Notes under the pieces: generated by a model
Told to the model about the DNA's origin: nothing
Databases searched by the model: none
The model's input: the letters and a program-made list of their open reading frames with translations, nothing else
Assembly: GCA_018238155.1 (NCBI GenBank)
Contig: JABCTZ010000033.1
Coordinates: 44,002 to 108,001, forward strand
Direction: 5' to 3'
Origin: Candidatus Heimdallarchaeota archaeon
GTDB taxonomy: Archaea; Asgardarchaeota; Heimdallarchaeia; JABLTI01
DNA length: 64,000 nt
Made by a program: the position numbers and the translations under genes
In this document: positions 8,719 to 18,188 of the stretch, in pieces
Numbering within the stretch: the first letter of the stretch is position 1
Layout of the letters: every line of letters starts with the position of its first letter

Positions 8719-11700
8719 TCAATCAATTTTCAGACCAATGGATTTACGATACTCTGCAATTAATGATATTATAATACTTACTTGTTCTTTGATGTAATCT
8801 GATGATTCTGATTCTAAGGAAGAAGAAGTTTGAAGAATAACATCTAGCTTCTCTTGCAAATCATTAATCAATTTCGATGTTTGTTTATCAAATTGCTCTT
8901 GTACATTTAGGATATTCTCCTCAAGTTCTTTATTCTTTGAAATATCGCGGATGATTCCAATATATCCAATTATTATAGCGTTTTGATTTCTTCTAACAGT
9001 ACCGTTTACAAAGACATCAATTATTGTTCCATCTTTCCTTTTCATTTTTAATTCAAAATTTCTTAGAAAACCTTGCTTTTCAATTGTTTTTTTGAATTCG
9101 ATTCTATCTTTTGGGTTAGCATACAGATCAGCAATATTCAATTCTAAAATTTCTACCCTAGAATATCCAAAAAGTGTTTCACCTTTTGGATTTAAATCAA
9201 TAATAGTTCCATCTGTATTTGTAATGAAAAAAACTTCATTTATATGTTCAAAAATTTTCCGATAACGTATTTCACTTTCAACAACCTTTAGTAGAGAGGT
9301 TTTTTTATCAGTAATATCTAAGTGTAAACCTATTGCTCTTGTTGGATTCCCTTGTTTATCATGCTCAACAACTTTTCCAATGCACTGAATCCATTTGATG
9401 TCTCCAGATTTGCATATCGCACGATGTTCTACACTGATTAATTTCATAATATCTTTTTTTGGAAGGTTCAAAATCAAATCAGAAACACAGGAGTTGTCCT
9501 TATGGGTAAGTTTTCTTACAGATTCAATATTGGGTTCTATTTCATCAAGAGAATATCCAAGCATTTCAACATAGGGCTTATTGATAATAAAATCTCCAGT
9601 CTCGATATCCCAATCCCAGGTACCGAGGTTTGCACTCTCATGCAATAAAGTTTGTTTTTCAAGTAGGTCATTGATTTTACTCTTAAAATCATCTGGGAAT
9701 TTTTTTTCTATAAATACATATCGTAATCGTTCCATTTCCACTTCATCATTATATTTTATTTTTCCATCAAAATAAACAGACAATGTTTCACCATCTTTTG
9801 TTACCATATCAAAATGGATATCATGAATTTCTCCACGTTCAATGAATTTTGAGAAAATCTCCTCAAACTTCACAACAAAATCAGGAGTCAAAAAATCACC
9901 AAAACATTTCCCTAAGACTTCATCCTCAGTATAACCAAGTGATTTCAACCAAAACTCATTTACATCTAAGATGAGTCCTTCTTTATTTAAGGATTGATAA
10001 AGAAGAGATGCATCCTCAAACATTGATCTGAAATGTTTTTGTGAATCAGCCAATTCCTTTTCATGGATCACTTGATTAGTTATATCTTTCGTAATGCCAA
10101 TGAAACGATTAAATTTCCCAGAATTATCTTTTATTGGTGTTATAATCCTATCACCTATTCGTATCTTACCATCTTTTCGTTTAATTTTTAATCTGCCCTT
10201 CCAAGTCTTTCCGCTAAAAGTAGTTTTCACAATATTTGCGTAATAATCTTCATCGAATTCTTCATCAATGTATCTCATTATAGCTGGTGTTTGGTTAACA
10301 GCATCCAAATATGAATAACCAGTGAATTTTTCAAAACCAGGATTAACATAGATGATTTCCCCTTTTTCATCAGTAATTAGGATACTATCGTCTATATGTT
10401 CTATGACTTTTAAAAGAGAAATTTGTTCCACTTCGAGTTGTTTAAATTTAGTAATATCTTGACAAAATGTCAAACTAAAGACTTCATCTTTTTCTCGAAA
10501 TTTGTTAATGTTTAGCAAAGCATCGTAAACTGTTCCATCTTTTTGTAAAAGTTTGGTTTCAAAATTTACCACCACTTCATTCTTTAACAAAATTTTTCGA
10601 AGTCTTTTTTGATCATTTGGATTATAAAAGGTGATTGAAACATTGATTTCTAATATGGTTTCTTTTGTATAGCCAGTTATTTCTAGCATTTTTTTATTTA
10701 CTCTAATTACCCTCCCAAAACTATCGAATATACCTACACCTATAGGTATATCTTCAAACAGTGTTCTAAACTTATTTTCTGATTCTATTAATTCACTGTG
10801 AATCTTCCTTCTAAAAGTTATATCCGATCCTGAACTTAATGAAGCAATGACTTTTCCGTTATCATTTTTAAGAACGCTATTCTTCCAAGAGATTAATTTT
10901 TCTTCACCATTTTTAGTTAAGACTATATTTTCGTAACTCTCAACAATTAACTCTTCATTTAAAACTTTACGAAAAACATTTCTAGTAACTCCTCTAATAT
11001 TTTCAGAAAGAAAAATATTAAACCAGTTCTTACCGAGAATTTCATTTTCTTTGTACCCAAGAATTTCACAAGATTTCTTGTTTACAAAAATAATATTTTC
11101 GTTTATATCGACAACCACTATCATTGAATCAATAATATCAAGGTACTTTTGCCTTATATTGCGTTCTCTACTTAATTCCTCTTGGAAATTTCTCATTTTT
11201 GTAATATCTGTTGTCATACTTTGTATATACTCAATATTATCAACAGTTATAAAATTGCTAATAAAAGAAATCTGAATTTTCTCTCCATTGGGTTTCAAGA
11301 AGTCAAGCTCTGAACTCCCAGATCTGCGTAAATTTGAAATTTCAATAAATTTTTTCTTTGCTAATTCTCTCTTTTCTGGAGGTCGAAAATCCCATATTTT
11401 TAATTGTCTTAAGTCTTTAATGGATCTTCCAGTTTGTTTTTCAAATTCTTTGTTTCCGTCCATTATTTGACCGGTTTTTGCATTAATTAGAACGATACCA
11501 TTTTTTGCTTCTGAAAAGATTAATTGATATTTTTCATTAGACGTTTGTAAGAATTCGAAGGATTCTTTTTTTTCAATTAATTTTTCTATTTCCTTAACTA
11601 AAATTTTAAATTGGTCTTTAGAGTTATCTTTTTTGATATAATAGTTTACTCCTAAATTCAATGCTTTAATAACTTCATTTTCCCTGCTTTCACTTGTAAA

Positions 11701-11946
11701 AATAATGAAAGGAATATTATCTCCTTTTTTCCTCAAATTTGATAAGAATTTTAATCCATTCATTTCTGGCAAAACATGTTCAGACAATACTGCATGATAT
11801 TTTTCTCCCTTTAATATCTCCAATGCTTGCTCTGCAGATGTGCAAGTACTAATTTGAAAATCTTTTGTAATTTCTAAGAGATTTTTCTCAGCTAATTTTA
11901 GAAATTTTTTATCTTTATCTACTAAGAGAATTTTAATATTAAACAA
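8719..11946 (-). CDS. Pseudo-receiver with seven PAS domains and a coiled-coil tail, no kinase core
   Basis: The 1075-residue protein starts with a receiver fold (LLVDKDKKFLKLAEKN) in which the phosphoacceptor position is glutamate: E56 in AVLSEHVLPEMNG, where the neighbouring kinase has ISDYQMPKMDG. About seven PAS/PAC units follow (starting near residues 133, 268, 390, 512, 642, 770 and 895), several with the classic NxxFxxxTGY-type core. The end (about 1010-1075) is a helical, coiled-coil-like tail (ENILNVQEQFDKQTSKL) with no H-box and no HATPase. It cannot autophosphorylate by the usual route and may be a scaffold or sensor subunit that docks on another kinase. The start is TTG at 11946 behind GGAGAGAG. 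Glu at the acceptor site often mimics phosphorylation; here that is inference. Confidence 0.88.
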   Translation of the reverse strand: MFNIKILLVDKDKKFLKLAEKNLLEITKDFQISTCTSAEQALEILKGEKYHAVLSEHVLPEMNGLKFLSNLRKKGDNIPFIIFTSESRENEVIKALNLGVNYYIKKDNSKDQFKILVKEIEKLIEKKESFEFLQTSNEKYQLIFSEAKNGIVLINAKTGQIMDGNKEFEKQTGRSIKDLRQLKIWDFRPPEKRELAKKKFIEISNLRRSGSSELDFLKPNGEKIQISFISNFITVDNIEYIQSMTTDITKMRNFQEELSRERNIRQKYLDIIDSMIVVVDINENIIFVNKKSCEILGYKENEILGKNWFNIFLSENIRGVTRNVFRKVLNEELIVESYENIVLTKNGEEKLISWKNSVLKNDNGKVIASLSSGSDITFRRKIHSELIESENKFRTLFEDIPIGVGIFDSFGRVIRVNKKMLEITGYTKETILEINVSITFYNPNDQKRLRKILLKNEVVVNFETKLLQKDGTVYDALLNINKFREKDEVFSLTFCQDITKFKQLEVEQISLLKVIEHIDDSILITDEKGEIIYVNPGFEKFTGYSYLDAVNQTPAIMRYIDEEFDEDYYANIVKTTFSGKTWKGRLKIKRKDGKIRIGDRIITPIKDNSGKFNRFIGITKDITNQVIHEKELADSQKHFRSMFEDASLLYQSLNKEGLILDVNEFWLKSLGYTEDEVLGKCFGDFLTPDFVVKFEEIFSKFIERGEIHDIHFDMVTKDGETLSVYFDGKIKYNDEVEMERLRYVFIEKKFPDDFKSKINDLLEKQTLLHESANLGTWDWDIETGDFIINKPYVEMLGYSLDEIEPNIESVRKLTHKDNSCVSDLILNLPKKDIMKLISVEHRAICKSGDIKWIQCIGKVVEHDKQGNPTRAIGLHLDITDKKTSLLKVVESEIRYRKIFEHINEVFFITNTDGTIIDLNPKGETLFGYSRVEILELNIADLYANPKDRIEFKKTIEKQGFLRNFELKMKRKDGTIIDVFVNGTVRRNQNAIIIGYIGIIRDISKNKELEENILNVQEQFDKQTSKLINDLQEKLDVILQTSSSLESESSDYIKEQVSIIISLIAEYRKSIGLKID

Positions 11947-12149
11947 TATATTCTCTCTCCATAAAGGAATATTTAACTATTTAAAGCAATATTGATTGTA
12001 TTAGTTTGTCTGTAATTGAAATAGCTTCTGATTAAATAAAAATCTTTTTACTCATTATTTCAGTTTATAAATGATATTCCAAAATTAAATTCTATTGAAA
12101 AAAATAGTTAAATATAGTAATTCGTAAATTCTATATATTTTTAGAATAA

Positions 12150-14285
12150 TTACATGTGTTCCTTTAGGAAATTTCTAATTGTCTCAGATTCTAACCATCT
12201 GTTATCTAATTGAACAGTAATCTCATCTATCATATTGATTTGTTTAATGATGTCTTCTGATGATTCATGAACAGAACTATCTATGATTCCGATTATTACA
12301 GCAAGAGGATTACGAATATTATCAACTAAAATGGCAAATTGCTCCAAATTTCGCTCAATCTGTTCATATGCTTGTGATTTTACTTGTTCCATTAAGGTTT
12401 TTTCTGTTATGTCATGAATGGAAATAACAGCTTGGTTAGTGTCAGGTATGATATCCGCAACAGCCCATACATTTCGAACCAAACCCTTTTGACCTACTAC
12501 TCGAAATTCTAACTCTCTTGGAAATGATTCAGGATGATTAGAAATCGCATTATTGATTTCTAACAAGAAATCGTAGTCATTTGGATGAATAAGAGATTTC
12601 CATCTAGTGCCTATTAAGTTATTTTTTTTAATCCCAACAAATTTTTCAAAAAGTGAATTACAAAGAACTACTCTTGCATTTGAATCAACAACCAGCATAT
12701 TAGTTCCTGTGTTTTCAAAAATCGTTCTGTATAATTTTTCAGAATCTTCAAGTGCTTTTTGAAATCGTTTTTTGTCGGAAATATCGCGTGTTATTGCAAT
12801 TAGTCCAATTGGTTCCTCGAAATCATTTAAAACAAAAGCGCTAGTAACTTCAGCAGGAAATGTTGAACCATTTTTTCTTATCAATTGATGTTCTTTTTTA
12901 CTTGAACCACTGATAAACTGTCGGATATCAATACGATTAAATACTCTCTTGAACTCCAAATCTGATATTAGTGAACTAATATTTTTACCAATGATTTCTT
13001 CACTAGTTTCATAACCATGCATTTTTAAAAACTGTTGATTTACTACAAGAATATCACCGTTAAGATCAGTATAAAGAATTGCATTTGGTGAAGTTTCAAA
13101 TAATTTACGGTATTTTTCTTCATTTTCACGTAAAAGCTTTTCCATATTTGTACTTTTGGTAATATCTGTTCCCGCACTAATTAGGGCTTCTTTTTCGCCT
13201 TGAGAATTTTTTATGAGTGTATGTTTCCAAGTGAAATATTTGGTGATCCCATTAACTCCTTTAACAGCATTTTCTTTAAAAGATAGCTCTTCAGCGCTAC
13301 CATTAAAAATATCTTGGAAATCTTTTCTAATTCTCTTCCTTCGATTTTTATTTCTTATTAGATCAATCCAATTTACACCAATCATCTCATCTGAAGTATA
13401 TCCAAAAAATTTTGCCAGTTTATTATTAATTAGTGCTATAGTTTCGTCCTTATTTATAATAACAAAGTAAGAATCTGCAGAATTCATATACAAATCCATC
13501 AAATAATGGCTTCTTTTAATCTCGTCTCCCAGTAATACCTCACCAGATATATCTTTGATACTTCCATTTATTTTAAGCAGAATATTATCCTCAGTAAAAG
13601 TTGCTTTGGTATTTAATTCAACCCAAATAATTTCGCCATCTTTTCTGATTAATTGTTTTTTGCCACTTGCGAATGGAGAATCTGATATAAAAGTTAAAAG
13701 GTTTTTGAAAGGAAATTCATTTTTCAAAAGGTAGTCTTGAATTTTAGTGTATATTAATTCGTCTTCGTTTTCAAAACCTAAAATTTGAGCAAACATCTTA
13801 TTGCAAGATAATATTATTCCTTTAAAATCGGTTTGATAAATTCCAATTGGAACATTATCTAACAATTGTTGATACTCTCTTCTTGTGAAATCTAATTCTT
13901 TACGTTCTAAAGCTCTATTATATGCATATCTAAAAGCAAAATGTAGTTGTTCAATCATTTTATCATTTAATCGATTAATTATTCCATCAGCAATATTCTC
14001 TTGTCCTTTAACCATTATATCAACATCTTTAACACTGAAAACGATTCTACCAATAAACGGATAATTTTCACCGAGTTCTTTAAGTAATTTACATGAATTT
14101 GTCCATTTTAAATCAAAATTGACTAAAATAATTTGAGAATCAATTTTTTGTTTAATCGAATCTAATTCCTTCTTCGTCTTCAGTAAAGAAATATCTAAAT
14201 CATCAATTGAATTCCTTAGTATACTTAATAAAACTTTTTTGACTTTATTATCATTATCAATCAACAATATTTTAGATATTTGCAT
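12150..14285 (-). CDS. Pseudo-receiver with four PAS domains and a DHp-like tail lacking the phospho-histidine
   Basis: The 711-residue protein has a receiver-like N-terminus (ILLIDNDNKVKK) with Asn at the acceptor position (N56 in IILVNFDLKW). Four PAS/PAC units start near residues 135, 260, 385 and 508. The last 75 residues look like a DHp helical hairpin (EQIERNLEQFAILVDNIRN then PLAVIIG), but the residue expected to be the phosphorylated His is Asn (VDN-IRNPL) and no HATPase follows; the protein simply ends in FLKEHM. It may form heterodimers through the DHp-like helices with an intact kinase. ATG at 14285. A decayed relative of its C-terminal end lies immediately upstream at 14617-15030. 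Confidence 0.86.
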   Translation of the reverse strand: MQISKILLIDNDNKVKKVLLSILRNSIDDLDISLLKTKKELDSIKQKIDSQIILVNFDLKWTNSCKLLKELGENYPFIGRIVFSVKDVDIMVKGQENIADGIINRLNDKMIEQLHFAFRYAYNRALERKELDFTRREYQQLLDNVPIGIYQTDFKGIILSCNKMFAQILGFENEDELIYTKIQDYLLKNEFPFKNLLTFISDSPFASGKKQLIRKDGEIIWVELNTKATFTEDNILLKINGSIKDISGEVLLGDEIKRSHYLMDLYMNSADSYFVIINKDETIALINNKLAKFFGYTSDEMIGVNWIDLIRNKNRRKRIRKDFQDIFNGSAEELSFKENAVKGVNGITKYFTWKHTLIKNSQGEKEALISAGTDITKSTNMEKLLRENEEKYRKLFETSPNAILYTDLNGDILVVNQQFLKMHGYETSEEIIGKNISSLISDLEFKRVFNRIDIRQFISGSSKKEHQLIRKNGSTFPAEVTSAFVLNDFEEPIGLIAITRDISDKKRFQKALEDSEKLYRTIFENTGTNMLVVDSNARVVLCNSLFEKFVGIKKNNLIGTRWKSLIHPNDYDFLLEINNAISNHPESFPRELEFRVVGQKGLVRNVWAVADIIPDTNQAVISIHDITEKTLMEQVKSQAYEQIERNLEQFAILVDNIRNPLAVIIGIIDSSVHESSEDIIKQINMIDEITVQLDNRWLESETIRNFLKEHM

Positions 14286-14616
14286 TTCAAATTACCCTGC
14301 CCTTTGTTAATATATGTGATGAAGTGTAGAATTAATGTTATGATTTCTACTGGGAATAAACAAATTGAATATGTTGGTTCTTTAAATTTGCAGTATGGGC
14401 AAAGTACGCTAAACTTGAAGCCAATTTAAAAATACTAGAGATGAAATCCTTGAAAAGATACTTTGAGTTATCACCAAAAGAAAGAGATAATAAGCACAAC
14501 TGTAAAGATAATTATTGAGCTAATACTCTCTAAATTTTTCAAAAAATAATTGATTACAATAATGCTTTATTAAACAATGAAATTTGTTATTGTTATCATT
14601 GAATCTATGTATACTT
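14286..14616. other. Intergenic region, nothing recognised
   Basis: About 330 AT-rich bases between the PAS protein start and the PAS-DHp remnant. It should contain the promoter of the leftward PAS gene (TATA-like TATATTAAC on the minus strand near 14308). No open frame with family resemblance was found. Confidence 0.4.
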
Positions 14617-15030
14617 CTATAAAAAATAACGAACGTTTTGTGATTCCAAATCAAGTTCTAAGATAATATTATCAATCAATTTAACCTTTTTAACGATTTT
14701 ATCATTTACATCACTTGAAAAAACATTAACAAAACCGACAATTACTGCTAGAGGATTGCATTTATTATCTACCAATATCTCGAATTGTTCCATATTTCTT
14801 TCAAGTTGCTCATATACTTGATTTCCAACCTCTTCGAAATTCTTTCTCACAGTTATATTTTGTTTAGGAGCTACTGTTCTTATTACTCCAAGCTAAAATT
14901 AACAACGGCAAAAATAGTTCTTACGTCTCCATCCTTTCTTTTCAAAAATAATCGCACTTTCTCGTTTAGTTTTTTTAGTAGCGATGATTCTTTTATAATT
15001 CTAGCAAGTATATTACGATCCTGATATTAA
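14617..15030 (-). pseudogene. Decayed PAS plus DHp-like sensor gene
   Basis: An open stretch at 14617-14850 encodes EQLERNMEQFEILVDN followed by NPLAVIVG, closely related to the C-terminal DHp-like part of the protein at 12150-14285 and also with Asn where His is expected. Upstream, in another frame (about 14890-15030), KVRLFLKRKDGDVRTIFAV is a typical PAS/PAC strand pair ending at stop codons. The receiver and most PAS units are gone. It looks like a tandem duplicate of the neighbouring gene in advanced decay, though the 77-residue DHp piece might still be translated. Confidence 0.7.
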
Positions 15031-15367
15031 AAATTTAAACAAATGGTATTTACTTAACTATTGACAGATTGAAATACCTCAAGATATTTTATCTTAACCA
15101 GACACGATAAGTTTCAATTTGGCATTTTCTTATTAGTTTTCCCTTCCTACAAAAGTGAGAAAATAATAGTTGATTTTATACGAAAAACGTCTTTTGAAAT
15201 ATATTGGCAAAAAGAATGAATCTTAAATAGAAACTAACAATATTAGCCTAAACAATAATTTCAGTAACTTATAAAAACTATTTAGAGTGATATTATTAGC
15301 ATTTGCAGAAAACAAAACTAATATATCTTAAAAAACCGTCAATTATTCTTTGTGGAAGGATTTAACA
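15031..15367. promoter_or_regulatory. Intergenic region with candidate promoter of the + strand pseudo-kinase
   Basis: About 340 bases without a gene. A TATA-like element (TTATAAAAACTATTTAG near 15271) precedes the rightward gene, and GGAAGGA at 15354-15360 sits seven bases before TTG 15368, fixing that start. No other feature was recognised. Confidence 0.4.
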
Positions 15368-16480
15368 TTGAGTAGCAAATTACAAATTATCATTATTAAT
15401 GATAATAAGTTGAATCGTGACTTCTTATGGAATTTATTAACAAAAAATGGGTTTGAAACTATTCTCGCATCAAATGGTAAAATAGCTTTGAATCTAATTA
15501 AGAAAAATCGACCTCATCTTGCTTTTATTAATCTTTTACTACAAGATATTTCTGTTATTGACATTTTGGACAAAATAAAGATTCTCTCACCAATCACCGA
15601 ATGTATTATTATGACTGACTTTGCTAATTATGAGGTTCTTAAACAGGTAATAAATACAAACACAGCATCAGGATTTTTAGAAATACCAGTAGATGAGATT
15701 AAACTAATTAAATTAGTAAATAACATTTTGAATCGAAAAAAAATTCTATTAGAAACACAGCAAACATTAGATGATTTATTTGAATCATACAATCAAATTG
15801 AGTTTTTTCTAACAATACTTACCAATGACTATGAAAATTATACTGAAGCATTGAATATAGCTATTAATTTACTTCATCCCTCTGAACTTTCTGAACCTCA
15901 AGAGGCGAGTTTGAAAATTCTAAAAGATTTGTCCCTCAATAATACGCGACTTATTGAACGATTTAAGAACATACAAGCATTAGGAGATTCTCAACCAGCT
16001 AATTTTAAAAAAATTGATGTTGTAGAAGTAATAAGTAAAATTATTGATGATATAAGAAGTAAGAATCCAAATTGTAAACTAACAATATCAAAAAAACTAA
16101 TACTTGAGAAATATTTTGTAAAAGCAACTTCTGATAAACTACTAACACTTTTCACTGAAGTGTTCTATTCATTGAGCTTGCCAATGACAAATTTTTGTAA
16201 AAGTATCAAAATTCTATTTCGAGAATCTAAAATACTCGTAAATTCTGAAGGTAAAAACATTGACTCTATTGAAGTAGATATACATTCATCATTGGATAGT
16301 GCTGTAATGAATGATGATAACTCAATTGTAGATATAACTCACCAACAATATGGATTTGGGTTCATTTTAGTAAAAGGCTTGGTTGATATTTTTGGTGGTC
16401 AAATATTTATAGAAGATTCAAAGGTAGATAATGAAACAATAACAAAAATGACCATTGTATTACCATCTTATCAAAAATAA
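15368..16480 (+). CDS. Pseudo-histidine kinase: receiver without Asp, degenerate DHp and HATPase
   Basis: The 370-residue product begins with a receiver fold (QIIIINDNKLNRDFL) whose acceptor position is Asn (N55 in LAFINLLLQD). A helical hairpin follows (QIEFFLTILTNDYENYTEAL) at the DHp position with no H-box His. The C-terminal third keeps the overall HATPase layout and the G2-like GFGFILVKGLVDIFGGQ motif, but the N-box has lost its Asn (EVFYSLSLP). All three catalytic points are therefore changed, which suggests a regulatory pseudo-kinase. It is the only gene of the island on the + strand and is convergent with the GTPase gene. Start TTG 15368 is supported by GGAAGGA; a TTG 18 bases earlier is in frame. 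Confidence 0.8.
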   Translation: MSSKLQIIIINDNKLNRDFLWNLLTKNGFETILASNGKIALNLIKKNRPHLAFINLLLQDISVIDILDKIKILSPITECIIMTDFANYEVLKQVINTNTASGFLEIPVDEIKLIKLVNNILNRKKILLETQQTLDDLFESYNQIEFFLTILTNDYENYTEALNIAINLLHPSELSEPQEASLKILKDLSLNNTRLIERFKNIQALGDSQPANFKKIDVVEVISKIIDDIRSKNPNCKLTISKKLILEKYFVKATSDKLLTLFTEVFYSLSLPMTNFCKSIKILFRESKILVNSEGKNIDSIEVDIHSSLDSAVMNDDNSIVDITHQQYGFGFILVKGLVDIFGGQIFIEDSKVDNETITKMTIVLPSYQK

Positions 16481-16518
16481 GAAAATCTTTAGAATTATAG
16501 CATTTAAAAAAATAAACA

Positions 16519-17457
16519 CTAAGCTCCAAAACTTTCTTTGATAACCCATTTAAGTTGATCTGGTTTTAGTTCTCCATCTTTGTCCAAGACAGAAACAACA
16601 TTAAGAATACTTTGTCCTGTAATTCTAACAGAATTGTAATCTGCTTCTTTTTCTGTTATAATTAAGCAGAGAAAACCTTCTTGAGCAAAAACATAAACAT
16701 CCAAATTATCTTGTTCATAATATTGCATTGTTGATTGGTTCTTATTGAGTAATTTTTTATTATAATCAATTATATCAATAATGCTTTTCTGTTTATGAAA
16801 ATCTTTGACAGTATCTGTAAAAGGTAATTCCAATATCACTGAATTCTTTTCAACTGAGTAAATTAATACGCCTTTAATTTTCGACTTCTTTGTAGAACCT
16901 ACTACTTTACCAAACAACCATTCCATTGATTCTTCAACATTTTCTCCTGTCTTTGCAGATATTTCAAAAATCCGGAATGAATGTTGTATATGTTCATCTT
17001 GACTAAATTTTTCTAAATTGAAGATATTAATAATTTCTTCAAGTGACATTGCAGATCCTTTTTTCGAATCTCTCAAATCAATTTTGTTTGCGCAAAAAAT
17101 AATTGGTGCATCTTCTCTTAACCATTCAACAACTTTCCAAAACCAATCAACTGCTTCTTTTACTCTCAACCTATCAGCAATATCAAAAACAAAAATCACC
17201 CCTTGAGCCATTTGAGCATAAGTTCTCCAGATAGTGATTCTAAATGATTGTTGTCCTCCGAGATCAATCATATTAAATTTCTCTCCTTGAATTTCAACAT
17301 GTTCAATATCAAGCCCAATTGTTGCTGTTGTTTTCCCCGTAACTCCTCTGGTCCACTGATCAACTAAAGTTGTTTTTCCCGCATAATCTAAACCCATTAG
17401 TACAACAGAGCGACCTTTTGAGAGCCAACCGATTGGTTTTCTTTTCATCATAATCAC
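16519..17457 (-). CDS. Arf-family small GTPase with C-terminal longin/roadblock-like extension
   Basis: The 312-residue protein has the complete GTPase set: G1 GLDYAGKTT (22-30), switch I TIGLDIE, G3 DLGGQ (65-69), G4 NKID (124-127) and G5 SAK (167-169). DLGGQ together with TIGLDIE is the Arf/Arl signature, in which Gln activates water; there is no N-terminal Cys or obvious lipid site, and the N-terminus is short and basic. After the G domain (about residue 190) comes about 120 residues with GVLIYSVEKNSVILELPF and DVYVFAQEGFLCLIIT, a beta-alpha pattern compatible with a longin or roadblock module. Such GTPase fusions are a hallmark of Asgard archaea. Start is GTG 17457 or one of the two ATGs at 17451 and 17448. 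It neighbours the two-component island. Confidence 0.9.
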   Translation of the reverse strand: MIMMKRKPIGWLSKGRSVVLMGLDYAGKTTLVDQWTRGVTGKTTATIGLDIEHVEIQGEKFNMIDLGGQQSFRITIWRTYAQMAQGVIFVFDIADRLRVKEAVDWFWKVVEWLREDAPIIFCANKIDLRDSKKGSAMSLEEIINIFNLEKFSQDEHIQHSFRIFEISAKTGENVEESMEWLFGKVVGSTKKSKIKGVLIYSVEKNSVILELPFTDTVKDFHKQKSIIDIIDYNKKLLNKNQSTMQYYEQDNLDVYVFAQEGFLCLIITEKEADYNSVRITGQSILNVVSVLDKDGELKPDQLKWVIKESFGA

Positions 17458-17607
17458 ATAATAGTGTGTTTGTCAGTTTAAAAGATAAATTATTGAGGCA
17501 AACAATATTAAAAATATTCTTAACATGTACAAAAGATATTCGAATAAAATTTATGTATTAGTGGATAATGTGATTATACATGATTAAAATTTCAATTCCA
17601 TAGAAAT

Positions 17608-17673
17608 CGTTTCCAAAAGAGTTTATTGTAACAATGAAGTTTGATATGAGATGTTTATCCATCATTTTCTCAT
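17608..17673. repeat. 66-bp duplicated fragment of the TPR-longin gene
   Basis: The text CGTTTCCAAAAGAGTTTATT and the bases that follow match 739-804 with about six differences. At the source it encodes part of the longin-like domain (DKHLISNFIAAINSFGNE). Here it lies in non-coding DNA directly before another duplicated block (homologous to 4120-4290). It marks a recombination junction. Confidence 0.7.
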
Positions 17674-17812
17674 ATTCTTATTTTTTTCATACTATTACAA
17701 CATATCAAATATCAGCAATAACTTACTGGACTAAAATATGAAAACAATGACGATAATTCTAAATAATACATTTTTATATACAAGTATTACTCTTATCATT
17801 TATTGCACTATA

Positions 17813-17944
17813 ATGGGTTTGAGTGATTTTCTAAAAGGTTTATTCAATGAAGAAAATAAGAATAGAACTTATTTCGCAATACTATTTTCTGTAATTAATT
17901 TAATATTGCTTATCGTAAGCACTCATCTTGAATTCAATTTATAG
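17813..17944 (+). CDS. 43-residue single-span membrane protein
   Basis: ATG 17813 gives MGLSDFLKGLFNEENKNRT, an amphipathic charged N-terminus, followed by one hydrophobic helix (FAILFSVINLILLIVSTHL). A truncated copy with nearly the same N-terminus exists at 4215. The next ORF (17928) overlaps its 3' end. An ORF reading starts further upstream, but the conserved start in both copies supports ATG 17813. Function unknown; it could belong with the following membrane ORFs. Confidence 0.5.
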   Translation: MGLSDFLKGLFNEENKNRTYFAILFSVINLILLIVSTHLEFNL

Positions 17945-18155
17945 TTCAGCATTTAATAAAAAATTGGAGTTGCTTTCAATCCTCAATTTATTATGGGCGG
18001 CAATAGGAGATGCACTTGTTCTGTTATTTGCTTGGGGAAGATTCAATCATCTGCCAGACATAAGAAAGGATGTAGTAAATACAGAGCTCTCTTTGCGAGA
18101 ATCTAAAGAAGATTTCATGAGATATATTAACAAATATGTCATAAATAATGATTAG
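17928..18155 (+). CDS. 75-residue membrane protein, unknown
   Basis: The open frame starts at TTG 17928, overlapping the preceding small ORF, and contains one membrane span (ILNLLWAAIGDALVLLFAWG) followed by a charged helix (TELSLRESKEDFMRYINK). No family was recognised. The overlap and the short distance (33 bases) to the M48-like remnant suggest a former operon of membrane proteins. Start is uncertain because no good ribosome site is visible. Confidence 0.45.
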   Translation: MNSIYSSAFNKKLELLSILNLLWAAIGDALVLLFAWGRFNHLPDIRKDVVNTELSLRESKEDFMRYINKYVINND

Positions 18156-18188
18156 GAATATACTAGGTTACAACAAAAAAACAAAACA

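Noticed and set aside
14617..14850. Independent small histidine-kinase-like gene
   Set aside because: PAS remnants in another frame directly upstream show that it is the end of a decayed long gene.
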